From REEB52 sp964626905 (GTDB lineage: Bacteria > Chlamydiota > Chlamydiia > Chlamydiales > SM23-39), in NCBI GenBank assembly GCA_964626905.1, contig CAZVHA010000004.1:62001-126000 (forward strand): a stretch of DNA of 64,000 nt. Direction: 5' to 3'. Below, piece by piece: positions 35,875 to 44,627 of this stretch; position 1 is the first letter of the stretch; each line of letters opens with the position of its first letter. The position numbers were made by a program, and so were the translations under genes. The notes under the pieces were generated by a model that worked only from the letters and a program-made list of their open reading frames with translations, was not told where the DNA came from and made no database searches.

Positions 35875-36541
35875 TTTGAACAAAAGGATTATCGAGTGCA
35901 GGCACATCGTTTTCGCCCACATTGCAAATGTAGAGCACCTTTTTTTTCGTGAGGAAATTGTATGGTTTCAAAAGGAGCTCCTCTTCAGGAGTCAAAGCCA
36001 TGGCCCGCATCGGCAGATTTTGATTGAGATGCTGGAGGCATTTTTTCAAGCACTCCACTGTCCCCTGGAGCTCTTTTTTCCCCTTCGCCTGTTTTTCCAA
36101 GCGAGAAAGAGTGTTTTCGACCATTTGCAAATCGGCTAAAATGAGCTCAAGTCCGATCACTTCAATGTCGTCCAGTGGATTTATTTTGCCAGAAACGTGG
36201 ATCACATCCGAATCTTGAAAACAGCGGACCACTTGCACAATGGCATCGGTCTCGCGGATGTGGGATAAGAATTGATTGCCCAACCCTTCTCCTTGGGAGG
36301 CCCCTTTCACAAGTCCCGCAATGTCGACAAAAGAAACGGCGGCCGGGATGATTTTTTTGCTCTGAGATATTTTGGAGAGAATGTCGAGCCGTTCATCTTT
36401 TAAATTGACGACCCCCACACTGGGATCGATGGTGCAAAAAGGGTAATTTTCAGCAGGGACCTGTTTGCGCGTCAAGGCGTTGAAGAGAGTCGATTTTCCG
36501 ACATTGGGAAGTCCCACAATGCCGCAAGAGAGGTTTGTCAT
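35447..36541 (-). CDS. ychF: ribosome-associated GTPase/ATPase YchF (intact copy)
   Basis: 364 residues, normal length. Obg-family nucleotide hydrolase with G1 GLPNVGKST, G3 DIAGLVKGAS and a C-terminal TGS domain (TTGEIETRAWTIERGTLAPAAAGKIH). YchF members often prefer ATP. It overlaps the ribF stop by 4 bp and ends the long rpsA-to-ychF unit. Its last ~142 codons are duplicated 2.7 kb away. Confidence 0.96.
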   Translation of the reverse strand: MTNLSCGIVGLPNVGKSTLFNALTRKQVPAENYPFCTIDPSVGVVNLKDERLDILSKISQSKKIIPAAVSFVDIAGLVKGASQGEGLGNQFLSHIRETDAIVQVVRCFQDSDVIHVSGKINPLDDIEVIGLELILADLQMVENTLSRLEKQAKGKKELQGTVECLKKCLQHLNQNLPMRAMALTPEEELLLKPYNFLTKKKVLYICNVGENDVPALDNPFVQMVREYAAKEGSRVVPICAKIEEEISRLDEKDGNEFLQSLGLKESGLDRLIKEAFSLLGLITYITTGEIETRAWTIERGTLAPAAAGKIHSDLEKGFIRAEVVSFDDMVRYQGRARAREGGKARSEGKEYPVQDGDVILFFHN

Positions 36542-37026
36542 GGTGTTTTCCCCAGTAGTTTCTGTGCTAATTCAAGTTGTCCATTTTTCAAAAGAGCGCG
36601 GATTCGCGAGGAGGAGATTGGCTCTCCCTCAAATTGCAATTTCGGGACGTATTCGACGACAAATTGCTTTTCAGTCCCATACTTTTTGACGTTTTCCTCA
36701 TTGCCAGCACGCCCTTTTCCAAAGACTGCCCCTTCCCCTAAAATGAGATGGGACAAAGAAAATTGGGAGAGAAGATCCCGAAAATCGGTGTTTGCAAATT
36801 CCTTTGTGAAGGGGACGACGATCACCTCGTCTGCAAACTCCTTCAGTAGGGCTATTTTTTCATCCAGTGGGATCAATGGCTCCGGCGCTGGCGGTTTTAT
36901 CACGCTCAAAGGGTGTGTTGAAAAAGTGAAAATGGTCGCGTGATCTTCCCTTCGCAGCCGCTTTAAAAGAGAGCGGTGACCCAAATGGACTCCATCAAAA
37001 AAGCCAATCGTCAATGCCGTTTTCAA
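36538..37026 (-). CDS. ribF: FMN adenylyltransferase domain of RibF, without flavokinase domain
   Basis: 162 residues from a TTG at 37026 (GAGG 5 nt upstream; TTGA overlaps the truB stop); the frame is open 21 codons further but inside truB. The nucleotidyl-transferase motif GFFDGVHLGH and the late SSSRIRALL motif are present. Typical RibF is ~305 residues, with a riboflavin kinase domain that starts just after ALLGRPY; this protein ends at LGKTP, exactly at the domain border. The kinase must be encoded elsewhere, or riboflavin phosphate is taken from the host. Confidence 0.88.
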   Translation of the reverse strand: MKTALTIGFFDGVHLGHRSLLKRLRREDHATIFTFSTHPLSVIKPPAPEPLIPLDEKIALLKEFADEVIVVPFTKEFANTDFRDLLSQFSLSHLILGEGAVFGKGRAGNEENVKKYGTEKQFVVEYVPKLQFEGEPISSSRIRALLKNGQLELAQKLLGKTP

Positions 37027-37706
37027 GAGGACCTCAAATAGGGGGCAATGTCGAACTCTTTCGTTTTTAAAAGGGAGCTCGAAATACACTCCTCGAGGCG
37101 AAAAATGCCCGAACGGGTCCTTTTGAGCTCAAAAAGATGGGCGTAACAGCCTAAAAATTGCCCGATATCATGCGCCAGGCTCCGAACATAGGTCCCTTTC
37201 GAGCAGCGCACCTGAATCTCGAGCATCGGATAGGTGTAGTGGATCATCTCGATAGCCACTTCGATTTGGACCGGTTTTCTCTCAATGACTAGCCCACGCC
37301 TTGCCAAGTCACACAGTTTCTTGCCCCCCACCTTTTTCGCCGAATACATCGGCGGCGTTTGCGCAATGTTCCCCTGAAAAGCGGCGATTGCAAGCGAAAC
37401 TTCTTTGAGCGAGGGGATCTCGTCACTCCTTGCGATAATGGCCCCTTCCAAATCAAACGTCTCCGTAGCAATGCCGAGTTGCAAAATGGCTCTATACTCT
37501 TTGTCGCAGTTCAGAAATTGATCGCTTTTTTTCGTGTACTCTTTGCCGATCAGCATCACCATCACGCCACTCGCAAATGGATCGAGCGTCCCCGCATGGC
37601 CGATTTTCTCGACGCGGGTGAGCCTTCGGAGCTGAGAGACAAGGGAAAATGAGGGGATCCCCACCTCTTTGTCGACGAGGAGTAACCCCTTAAGGAGAGT
37701 GTCCAC
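37023..37706 (-). CDS. truB: tRNA pseudouridine-55 synthase
   Basis: 227 residues from a GTG at 37706 (GGGG 5 nt upstream); a TTG at 37727 would add seven residues. It makes pseudouridine 55 in the T loop of tRNAs. KIGHAGTLDPFASGVM carries the catalytic aspartate; VRCSKGTYVRSLAHDIG and the ppmYSAkk-like TPPMYSAKK motif are present. Overlaps rbfA by 17 bp and ribF by 4 bp. Confidence 0.95.
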   Translation of the reverse strand: MDTLLKGLLLVDKEVGIPSFSLVSQLRRLTRVEKIGHAGTLDPFASGVMVMLIGKEYTKKSDQFLNCDKEYRAILQLGIATETFDLEGAIIARSDEIPSLKEVSLAIAAFQGNIAQTPPMYSAKKVGGKKLCDLARRGLVIERKPVQIEVAIEMIHYTYPMLEIQVRCSKGTYVRSLAHDIGQFLGCYAHLFELKRTRSGIFRLEECISSSLLKTKEFDIAPYLRSS

Positions 37707-38061
37707 GTGAACCCCGCTCTTTTTCAAGGTCCTCGAGAATGTTGTGGATCTTCATGTACTCTTCGCTCGAAGTGTCTAGCTTGAAAATAAGCTCCGGAAA
37801 ATAGCGCAGCTGCACCTTTTTGGCGGCATGGACCGCGATAAAGCCCGCCGCCGAATTGAGAGCTGTCAAAATCTTTGCTTTTTCCTCTTCAGAGCAGATA
37901 AGACTCACAAATACCTTAGCGTGATGGAGATCTGCAGATGTATCCACTTCGGTCACTGAAACAAAGGTGGTCACATTTGGATTGCGCACCTCCTTTTGGA
38001 TCACCTCAAAAATCACCTCTTTGAGGAGTGAATTGACGCGGGCCAAACGGTTTTTTTTCAT
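37690..38061 (-). CDS. rbfA: ribosome-binding factor A
   Basis: 123 residues. It acts in 30S maturation. KH-type fold with RLARVNSLLKEVIFEVIQKEV at the start and SEEYMKIHNILEDL near the end. It lies 5 bp after infB, the usual order in bacteria. Confidence 0.93.
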   Translation of the reverse strand: MKKNRLARVNSLLKEVIFEVIQKEVRNPNVTTFVSVTEVDTSADLHHAKVFVSLICSEEEKAKILTALNSAAGFIAVHAAKKVQLRYFPELIFKLDTSSEEYMKIHNILEDLEKERGSRGHSP

Positions 38062-38066
38062 CGCGA

Positions 38067-40385
38067 TTACAGGTCCTGTTCTAAATAGGTGATCTCATAG
38101 GCTTGCAAAATGTCTCCCTCTTTGATGTCGCTCTGATGGTCGAGGAGAATTCCACATTCAAATCCTTTTTGGACTTCTTTGATGTCCTCTTTGACCCTTT
38201 TGAGAGAGGCGATTTTGCCTTTCCAGATCACCTGCTTATCTCGAATCTGGCGCATGTGGTGCTGTCTCTTGATGAGCCCATCGGTCACCTGACATCCGGC
38301 GATGAGGCCCAACTGAGAAGATTTGAAAACGGCCTTCACGATCGCCTCACCGGTGTCGCTCTCTTGCTCGATTTTGTCGAGCAGTTGCCGCATCCGAACT
38401 TTTACCTCATCGATGATGTGATAGATCACATCTTGGCTGTAGATGGCCACTTTTTTCTGCTTGATCAGATCATCTGCATGGCTCTCGATGCTCGTGTGGA
38501 AGCCGATAATGGTCGCCTTTGAGGCGGCGGCCAACGCAATATCTGACTCAGAAATTTCACCCACATCGGCGCTCACAATTTCTAGCCGCACTTTTTCGGA
38601 GCGGATCTTTTGCAAAGAGGTTTGCAGCGCTTCCAAAGAGCCTTGTACGTCGGCGCGCAAAATGAGGGGGAGAATTTTCTTCTCGCCGCTCTCCCGTTTG
38701 GCCATCATTTTTTCAAGTCCGCCCAATTTGGGTTTGGCGGCCACCTCGCGCTGCGCCCCTTCGGTACGAGCAGAGGCGAGTTCCCTGGCCTCTTTTTCAC
38801 TTTTCACGACAATCAATTCACTGCCTGCCCCGGCGAGTTCTGAAAGGCCAGTGATCTTCACAGGGGTTGAAGGGCCCGCCTCTTCGATCTGTTTTCCATG
38901 ATCGTCTTGCAGGGTCTTAATTCTGCCCGAAAAGTGGCCAAAGACAATCGCGTCCCCTTTTCTTAAGGTTCCGTTTTGGACCAAAACAGTCGCCACAGCG
39001 CCGAGCCCTTTATGCATTTCCGACTCGAGGATGGTGCCCCGAGCACGCATTTTCGGATTAGCCCTCAGTTCGAGAACTTCTGCTTGCAGGGCGATCATTT
39101 CGAGAAGTTCGGCGATCCCTTGACCGGTTGTCGCAGAGCAGTTGACGGTGATGGTCGTGCCGCCCCAAGTTTCCGGTAAAAGCTCTCGATCGGCTAGCTC
39201 GCGGTACACTTTTTGTGCGTCGAAGTTGGGTTTATCGCATTTGTTGATCGCCACCAGGATGGGGACATTCGCCTCCCTCGCCTGGCGGATCGCCTCATCT
39301 GTCTGTGTTTTGATCCCCTCGTCTCCCGCCACGACGAGAATGACGATGTCGGTCACGTTTGCCCCTCGAGAGCGCATCTCAAAGAAAGCTTCGTGACCAG
39401 GAGTATCGAGAATCGCCACATCGCCCGCATTGGTCTTCACCCGGAACGCCCCAATGTGCTGGGTGATCGCCCCAGCTTCGGAGGCGACTCGGTTCGATTT
39501 GCGGATGTAGTCGATGAGGCTTGTCTTTCCGTGATCGACGTGACCCATGAATGCGATGACAGGCGCTCTTAAAACGAGATCGTCTGCAGCTGTTGCCGCA
39601 ATCTCTTTTCGAATGGTCTGGTCCGTGATCCGGATTCTTTCCGCTTCCGATGTGTCGATTTTAATTGCGCAATCAAAGTCGTGCCCGAGCAGCTGCACCA
39701 CCGTCTCATCGTCCAAATAGTCGTTGAGGGTGAGAGTGACTCCCTGCATGAATAATTTTGCGATCAACTGGGAAGCTTTGAGTTTCATCTCTTGTGCGAG
39801 ATCTTTAATTGTGATCGGAAGGCGAACAGTCAAATTTTTGGGGCGAATGATCTCTTCTTGCACCATTCTGCGCGGCTTATGTGCTCTTCTCTTGCGCCAC
39901 GCTTCGTTGTCAATATCGCGAAGACCTTGCCGGTCGCGCGAGTCAAAGCGGACCTCTTCTTTGCGCTTTGGCAATTTCAGCTCTTTGCGCGGCGAGGGCG
40001 GCGAGATAGGATGGAGTTTTCCGAGGGGCTGTGCGGGAGGCGTCTCCTTCAGGAGAGGTTTTTCTTTTTCAGCTTTTGCAGGTTCTTCTTTTTCATCGCT
40101 CTTTGGCGGCGCCGATACAGCAGCAGAAATGGGGGGCGTCTCTTCCATCACCTCTTCGATGGCAGGTGAGGGGACTTCCTCTAGGGCAATAGCTTCAGGC
40201 TTTGCGCTCTCTTCCGGATTTTGGATGATGCGAGTGCGCCTTTTTTTGGGGAGCTCCTCTTTAGAAGAGGGGGATTCCTCTTTGAGACGGCTCAACGTTG
40301 CGGTCGGCTCTTCCTCTTTTTTCTTTACCTTGAATGCCTCAGCAAGCTGGGTATTTTTGATGTTTAGTTTTAAATGTTTACCCAA
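38067..40385 (-). CDS. infB: translation initiation factor IF-2
   Basis: 772 residues. It brings fMet-tRNA to the 30S subunit. The N-terminal ~180 residues are low-complexity (Glu/Lys/Pro-rich); the IF2-N domain follows (LTVRLPITIKDLAQEMKLKAS), then the G domain with GHVDHGKT, DTPGHEAF and NKCD, and the C-terminal beta barrels. TTG start with AAGGGA 6 nt upstream. The N-terminal part is shorter than in Chlamydiaceae, from memory. Confidence 0.97.
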   Translation of the reverse strand: MGKHLKLNIKNTQLAEAFKVKKKEEEPTATLSRLKEESPSSKEELPKKRRTRIIQNPEESAKPEAIALEEVPSPAIEEVMEETPPISAAVSAPPKSDEKEEPAKAEKEKPLLKETPPAQPLGKLHPISPPSPRKELKLPKRKEEVRFDSRDRQGLRDIDNEAWRKRRAHKPRRMVQEEIIRPKNLTVRLPITIKDLAQEMKLKASQLIAKLFMQGVTLTLNDYLDDETVVQLLGHDFDCAIKIDTSEAERIRITDQTIRKEIAATAADDLVLRAPVIAFMGHVDHGKTSLIDYIRKSNRVASEAGAITQHIGAFRVKTNAGDVAILDTPGHEAFFEMRSRGANVTDIVILVVAGDEGIKTQTDEAIRQAREANVPILVAINKCDKPNFDAQKVYRELADRELLPETWGGTTITVNCSATTGQGIAELLEMIALQAEVLELRANPKMRARGTILESEMHKGLGAVATVLVQNGTLRKGDAIVFGHFSGRIKTLQDDHGKQIEEAGPSTPVKITGLSELAGAGSELIVVKSEKEARELASARTEGAQREVAAKPKLGGLEKMMAKRESGEKKILPLILRADVQGSLEALQTSLQKIRSEKVRLEIVSADVGEISESDIALAAASKATIIGFHTSIESHADDLIKQKKVAIYSQDVIYHIIDEVKVRMRQLLDKIEQESDTGEAIVKAVFKSSQLGLIAGCQVTDGLIKRQHHMRQIRDKQVIWKGKIASLKRVKEDIKEVQKGFECGILLDHQSDIKEGDILQAYEITYLEQDL

Positions 40386-40388
40386 CGG

Positions 40389-41663
40389 CTATCCCTTTTT
40401 TTTTTGAATTTGATCCAAAATCTTGCTAGCCAAATCGTAAAAGTTGACGCCTGGGACTTTTGCTGTGATATCTGCAGGTGTTGACTGCATAAACTTGCGC
40501 ATCGTGTCGTATCCGGAGCCGATCAAACTCTCGAGGACAAGACCGCTGACCCCTTCAATTTTGAGTCTTTCATCGAACTCTGGATTTTGTGAGTCGGAGA
40601 GTTCCGCCATCTGAATGGTGAGCAGTTTTTGATATTCGCTCAGCTTTTGCACATCGATCTCTTTGCCGATCATTTGGCCGATGAGGCGGGCATTCATCCC
40701 TTTTTTCCCAATGACAATGGGGTAATCTTCATCGAGCACGACCATCCAAATCCGGTTGTCGTGGACTTTCATTTTCCGGAGTTCAGTGGGCGCTAAAAGA
40801 TTTTCGAGAAGTTGGATCGGATCGTCTGAAAAAGGGACGACGTCGATCTTTTCGTTGCCGAGCTCTCGGATGATGTTTTTAATCCTCGTACCTCTGACCC
40901 CGACGCAGGTTCCTACCGGGTCGACTTTTGAATCATAAGAGCGGACCGCTATTTTCGTCCGATATCCGGGATCGCGCACGATCCTTTCAATCACAACGGT
41001 CTTGTCGTGCAGCTCTGGAACTTCTTGCTCGAAGAGCTGTTTGACAAATTCGGCGTGGCTGCGGCTCAAAATCACTTCGGCTCCACCCATATCTGTGTCG
41101 CGCACTTCCAGGAGGAGGGCTTGCACCTTTTCTCCCGGATTATAGCGCTCGAGTTTTGGGTAGTTTCTCTCGGGCAAAATCGCCTCTACTTTGCCGAGGT
41201 CGACAACGATGGTCCTTCCTCGGATGAAGCGCTTGACGGTGCCTGAGATGATTTCGCCGACGCGGTGACGGTACTCTTCGTAGATTACATCCCGTTCAGC
41301 TCCTTTGAGTTTTTGCGTGATGATCTGCCGCGCTGCTTGGGCTGCGATCCTCCCAAAATCTTGGGGCGTGATCGCAATCTCGAGCCACTGGCCCACTTGG
41401 CACTCGGGCTCGAGCGCCTTGGCCTCTTCGATCGAGATCTCGTCGGCAGAATTTTCGACTTTTTCGACGATTTTCTTTTGTGTGTAGACCTCAATTTCCC
41501 CCGTTTTCGGGTTGATCTCGACATTCACTTTCTCGCCTAAACCTTTGACGCTTTTCCGGGCAGCTGCTTTCAGTGAATCGGCGATCGCATTGATCACAAT
41601 GTCCCGCTTGATCCCTTTTTCGCGCTCAAGGTATTCAAAAATCGCAATCAGGTCCTTATTCAT
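40389..41663 (-). CDS. nusA: transcription termination/antitermination factor NusA
   Basis: 424 residues. N-terminal domain, S1 domain (HRVGEIISGTVKRFIRGRTIVVDLG), then KH domains (GVRGTRIKNIIREL and IGKKGMNARLIGQMI). A helix-hairpin-like segment (EGVSGLVLESLIGSGYDTM) ends the protein; the second acidic repeat of E. coli NusA is absent. The start overlaps rpsA by 8 bp. Confidence 0.96.
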   Translation of the reverse strand: MNKDLIAIFEYLEREKGIKRDIVINAIADSLKAAARKSVKGLGEKVNVEINPKTGEIEVYTQKKIVEKVENSADEISIEEAKALEPECQVGQWLEIAITPQDFGRIAAQAARQIITQKLKGAERDVIYEEYRHRVGEIISGTVKRFIRGRTIVVDLGKVEAILPERNYPKLERYNPGEKVQALLLEVRDTDMGGAEVILSRSHAEFVKQLFEQEVPELHDKTVVIERIVRDPGYRTKIAVRSYDSKVDPVGTCVGVRGTRIKNIIRELGNEKIDVVPFSDDPIQLLENLLAPTELRKMKVHDNRIWMVVLDEDYPIVIGKKGMNARLIGQMIGKEIDVQKLSEYQKLLTIQMAELSDSQNPEFDERLKIEGVSGLVLESLIGSGYDTMRKFMQSTPADITAKVPGVNFYDLASKILDQIQKKKG

Positions 41664-43413
41664 CCGTCAATTCCTCATCTTCCTCGTCCTCTCTCGGAGC
41701 CCTCTTTTTCTTCTTTTTTGACTTTTGGCCGACGACGATATCATCTCGATTCAACTGATTTTTCTCGATCAGATACTCCTTGATCGAAAGGGCGATTTTT
41801 TTGTGCTCTGGGTCGAGTTTGATCACTTTAGCTGTGACCTGATCCCCTTTTTGAATCACATCTTCTACTTTTGCAAACGGCTGATCGGAGAGTTCAGTCA
41901 CGTGGATGAGCGCTTCAATGCCGTTATCCAGTTGGACAAAGGCGCCAAATGCGGTCGTCTTGGTCACGACGCCATGCACAAGCGTTCCGACGGGGAGAGT
42001 TTTTTCGATCGTCTCCCATGGATTTACGCTGAGCTGTTTCACGCCGAGAGTGATCTTTTTACTCTCTTTATCGACAGAGAGGATCACCGCTTCGACCTTG
42101 TCCCCTTTTTTGAGCACTTCTGAGGGGTGAGAGACTTTTTTAATCCAGCTCAAGTCGGAGATGTGGATCAGCCCATCAACGCCCGGCTCCAATTCGACAA
42201 AGGCGCCGTAGTTGGTGAGGTTGCGGATCTCGGCGATCACGCTGCTGTTAACGGGGTATTTTGCCTCGACATCTTCCCAAGGGTTGCGCTCTGTCTGCTT
42301 GATTCCGAGGGAAATTTTCCCCTCCTCTTTTTGGACAGAAAGGACAATCGCTTCGATCTCATCGCCCACGTTGACCATCTCGCTCGGCTCTGTGATGTTT
42401 TTGGTCCAAGACATTTCAGAGACGTGGATGAGCCCCTCAATGCCCGGCTCAATCTCGATGAAGGCGCCATAAGAGACCAGATTGACAATCTTTCCTCGAA
42501 TGCGGGTTCCTGGCGGGTATTTCTTTTCGATCTCCTCCCAAGGATTGTCCTCTTTTTGCTTGAGGCCCAGGGCAACTCTCCCTTTATCTTTGTCGACATG
42601 CAAAATGACCACATCGAGCTCTTGCCCCATTTGGACGAGCTCTGAGGGGTGTTTGATCCTCTTCCAGGTCATATCGGTGATGTGGAGGAGGCCGTCGATG
42701 CCGTCGAGGTCGAGGAAGACGCCGAAGTCGGTCACGTTTTTGACGACCCCTTTGCGCACTTCGCCCTCTTTGATGTTTTCGAGAAGTTCGGCCTTTTTGG
42801 AGACCCGTTCTTCTTCGAGAAGCTCTCTGCGCGATACGACGATATTTTTTCTTTCAATATTGATTTTGAGAATCTTGAATTCATACGTCTTGCCGACAAA
42901 CTCGTCGAGATTTTTGATCCGCTTGTTGTCGATTTGGGAGCCGGGTAAAAAGGCCTCCATTCCGATGTCGACCATGAGTCCGCCCTTGACTTTGCGGATC
43001 ACTTTTCCCTTGACGATCGACCCCTCTTTGCAGTGATTCACGATGTGTTCCCACTGTCTAAACTTGCGGGCTTTGTCTTTGGAAAGGACAATTTGCCCGT
43101 CTTCCCCTTCTGCGGCATCGAGATAGACTTCGGTTTCGCCGCCGAGGACGAGCTCTTCAGGTTCGGTGAACTCAGAAATGGGGACGAGCCCTTCCGATTT
43201 GAGACCCACATCGATCACGACATAGTCTTTCGTAATTTCGGCAATGCGACCCTTGAGGATCTGGCCGACATTTAAGAGGGAAAGGGGGCTTTCCGACTCT
43301 GATTTTGCATTTCCATATAATAGGTCTCGGAACTGGCGAGCTTCATGTTCTTGAAAGTCGACATCGTCGAGAACGTTACTGCTATTCCAATCGTGGGTGG
43401 GGTTTTTAGACAT
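41656..43413 (-). CDS. rpsA: 30S ribosomal protein S1
   Basis: 585 residues from the ATG at 43413 (AGGAG about 13 nt upstream); the frame extends 18 codons more. Six S1 repeats can be counted (e.g. VKNVTDFGVFLDLDGIDGLLH, IVNLVSYGAFIEIEPGIEGLIH, IRNLTNYGAFVELEPGVDGLIH, VTKTTAFGAFVQLDNGIEALIH). The C-terminus is basic then acidic (KSKKKKKRAPREDEEDEELTDE). It is the first gene of the rpsA-nusA-infB-rbfA-truB-ribF-ychF unit. Confidence 0.97.
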   Translation of the reverse strand: MSKNPTHDWNSSNVLDDVDFQEHEARQFRDLLYGNAKSESESPLSLLNVGQILKGRIAEITKDYVVIDVGLKSEGLVPISEFTEPEELVLGGETEVYLDAAEGEDGQIVLSKDKARKFRQWEHIVNHCKEGSIVKGKVIRKVKGGLMVDIGMEAFLPGSQIDNKRIKNLDEFVGKTYEFKILKINIERKNIVVSRRELLEEERVSKKAELLENIKEGEVRKGVVKNVTDFGVFLDLDGIDGLLHITDMTWKRIKHPSELVQMGQELDVVILHVDKDKGRVALGLKQKEDNPWEEIEKKYPPGTRIRGKIVNLVSYGAFIEIEPGIEGLIHVSEMSWTKNITEPSEMVNVGDEIEAIVLSVQKEEGKISLGIKQTERNPWEDVEAKYPVNSSVIAEIRNLTNYGAFVELEPGVDGLIHISDLSWIKKVSHPSEVLKKGDKVEAVILSVDKESKKITLGVKQLSVNPWETIEKTLPVGTLVHGVVTKTTAFGAFVQLDNGIEALIHVTELSDQPFAKVEDVIQKGDQVTAKVIKLDPEHKKIALSIKEYLIEKNQLNRDDIVVGQKSKKKKKRAPREDEEDEELTDE

Positions 43414-43847
43414 GGGTTTTGGGTTTCTCCTGTTTATAAAAAAGACAGCGCTGCCCTCGCTCTTCAACTGGCAGAAAGGAGCTCTGTCTGGTTAAAGGAA
43501 AAAGGTTAACAGTAGGGCGGAATAAATGCAAGGAGCAGATTCTTCTCGCCATTTTTTGACACTGATTTTGTTTGCCTGTATAATTCAAATAGTCATTAAC
43601 TACATTTTTTTTGAGGTCGAAAAATTTGTGTAACAAAATTTTTTTGAGAATTATTAACCTCTTTTTTCTCTATGCATCCCCCTGTATCCGAATGGGTTTC
43701 GAAAATCATTTTGTGTCGAAACTATCTTTCAAAAATTTGTAAAATAAAAATTTTTCTTTATTTTTTTAAACCTGTTTCGATAGATTGAAAATTTCTAGCG
43801 TTGAGTAAAAATAACGATTATATTTTTTGCTCAAACGGGAGAACAAA
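43414..43847. other. AT-rich intergenic region between rpsA and the aspartokinase gene
   Basis: 434 bp that hold the divergent promoters. Apart from the consensus promoter at 43556-43584 it contains homopolymer T and A runs and one short frame (38 codons from an ATG near 43674) without a ribosome binding site. I see no RNA gene or riboswitch fold that I can name. Confidence 0.6.
43556..43584 (+). promoter_or_regulatory. perfect consensus sigma-70-type promoter
   Basis: TTGACA, 17-nt spacer, TATAAT on the plus strand. Transcription would start near 43591, giving a leader of about 255 nt before the aspartokinase ATG. This is rare strength for a biosynthetic gene; the target could also be a small RNA. 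Confidence 0.7.
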
Positions 43848-44627
43848 ATGTTAGTGATGAAATTTGGCGGCGCCAGTGTGAGTGCGCCAGAGAGTTTTTC
43901 AAAAGTGGCAAACATCATCATTGAACGGGCAAAGTCCCAAGAGAAAGTGGTTGTGGTTGTAAGCGCGATGGCAAATCAGACAGACGAGTTACTTCAGCTG
44001 GCAAAGAAGGTGCATCCGAATCCGCCGACTCGCGAGCAAGACATGTTGATCTCCGTCGGAGAGCGAATTAGCATTGCCCTTTTAGCGATGGCGCTCCAAT
44101 TGCAAGGAAAAGAGGCTCTCAGTTTTACGGGGAGTCAATCGGGGATCATCACTTGTGAAAATCACTCCAATGCAAACATCGTCGAAATTCGCCCCAAGCG
44201 CCTCTTTGAAGCGTTGCATGAGGGGAAGGTGGCCATTGTCGCGGGGTTTCAGGGGATGAGTAGAAAAGGGGAGATCACCACCCTCGGAAGAGGGGGGTCT
44301 GACACGAGCGCGGTTGCCCTTGCTATTGCAACCGGCGCACAGAAAGTCGAGTTTTATAAGGATGTCGACGGGATTTACAGTGCTGATCCCAAACAAAACC
44401 CGGGTGCAACCCGCTTCAGGACTCTCGAGTACAAAGAGGCGATGGAGCTAGCCGATCAGGGGGCCAAAGTGCTGCATAGAAGGTGCATTGCATTGGCTGA
44501 AAAAAATGGAGTGCAGCTTTCGGTTCATTCATTCAACGATCCGAAAGTGGCAGGAACGGTTGTAGGATTTGGTTCGCAAAGAAATTCTCAATTGAGTTAT
44601 GAGGAGCCCATATGTTTGCGCAATTAG
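43848..44627 (+). CDS. aspartokinase catalytic domain without ACT domains
   Basis: 259 residues from the ATG at 43848 (GGGAG 6 nt upstream). It phosphorylates aspartate in the diaminopimelate/lysine route needed for peptidoglycan. The start MKFGGASV is the aspartokinase signature; TLGRGGSDTSAVALA and YKDVDGIYSADP are the substrate and ATP sites. Full-length LysC is ~400-450 residues; here the two regulatory ACT domains are missing and the frame ends cleanly in an overlap with the next gene. It may be insensitive to lysine, or another subunit may supply regulation. Confidence 0.87.
   Translation: MLVMKFGGASVSAPESFSKVANIIIERAKSQEKVVVVVSAMANQTDELLQLAKKVHPNPPTREQDMLISVGERISIALLAMALQLQGKEALSFTGSQSGIITCENHSNANIVEIRPKRLFEALHEGKVAIVAGFQGMSRKGEITTLGRGGSDTSAVALAIATGAQKVEFYKDVDGIYSADPKQNPGATRFRTLEYKEAMELADQGAKVLHRRCIALAEKNGVQLSVHSFNDPKVAGTVVGFGSQRNSQLSYEEPICLRN

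Noticed and set aside
39724..40407. 227-codon plus-strand frame opposite infB
   Set aside because: Antisense to the low-complexity N-terminus of IF-2; Ser/Phe-rich artefact.
43674..43790. 38-codon leader frame before the aspartokinase gene
   Set aside because: No ribosome binding site and AT-rich content that gives such frames by chance; does not show runs of a regulatory amino acid.
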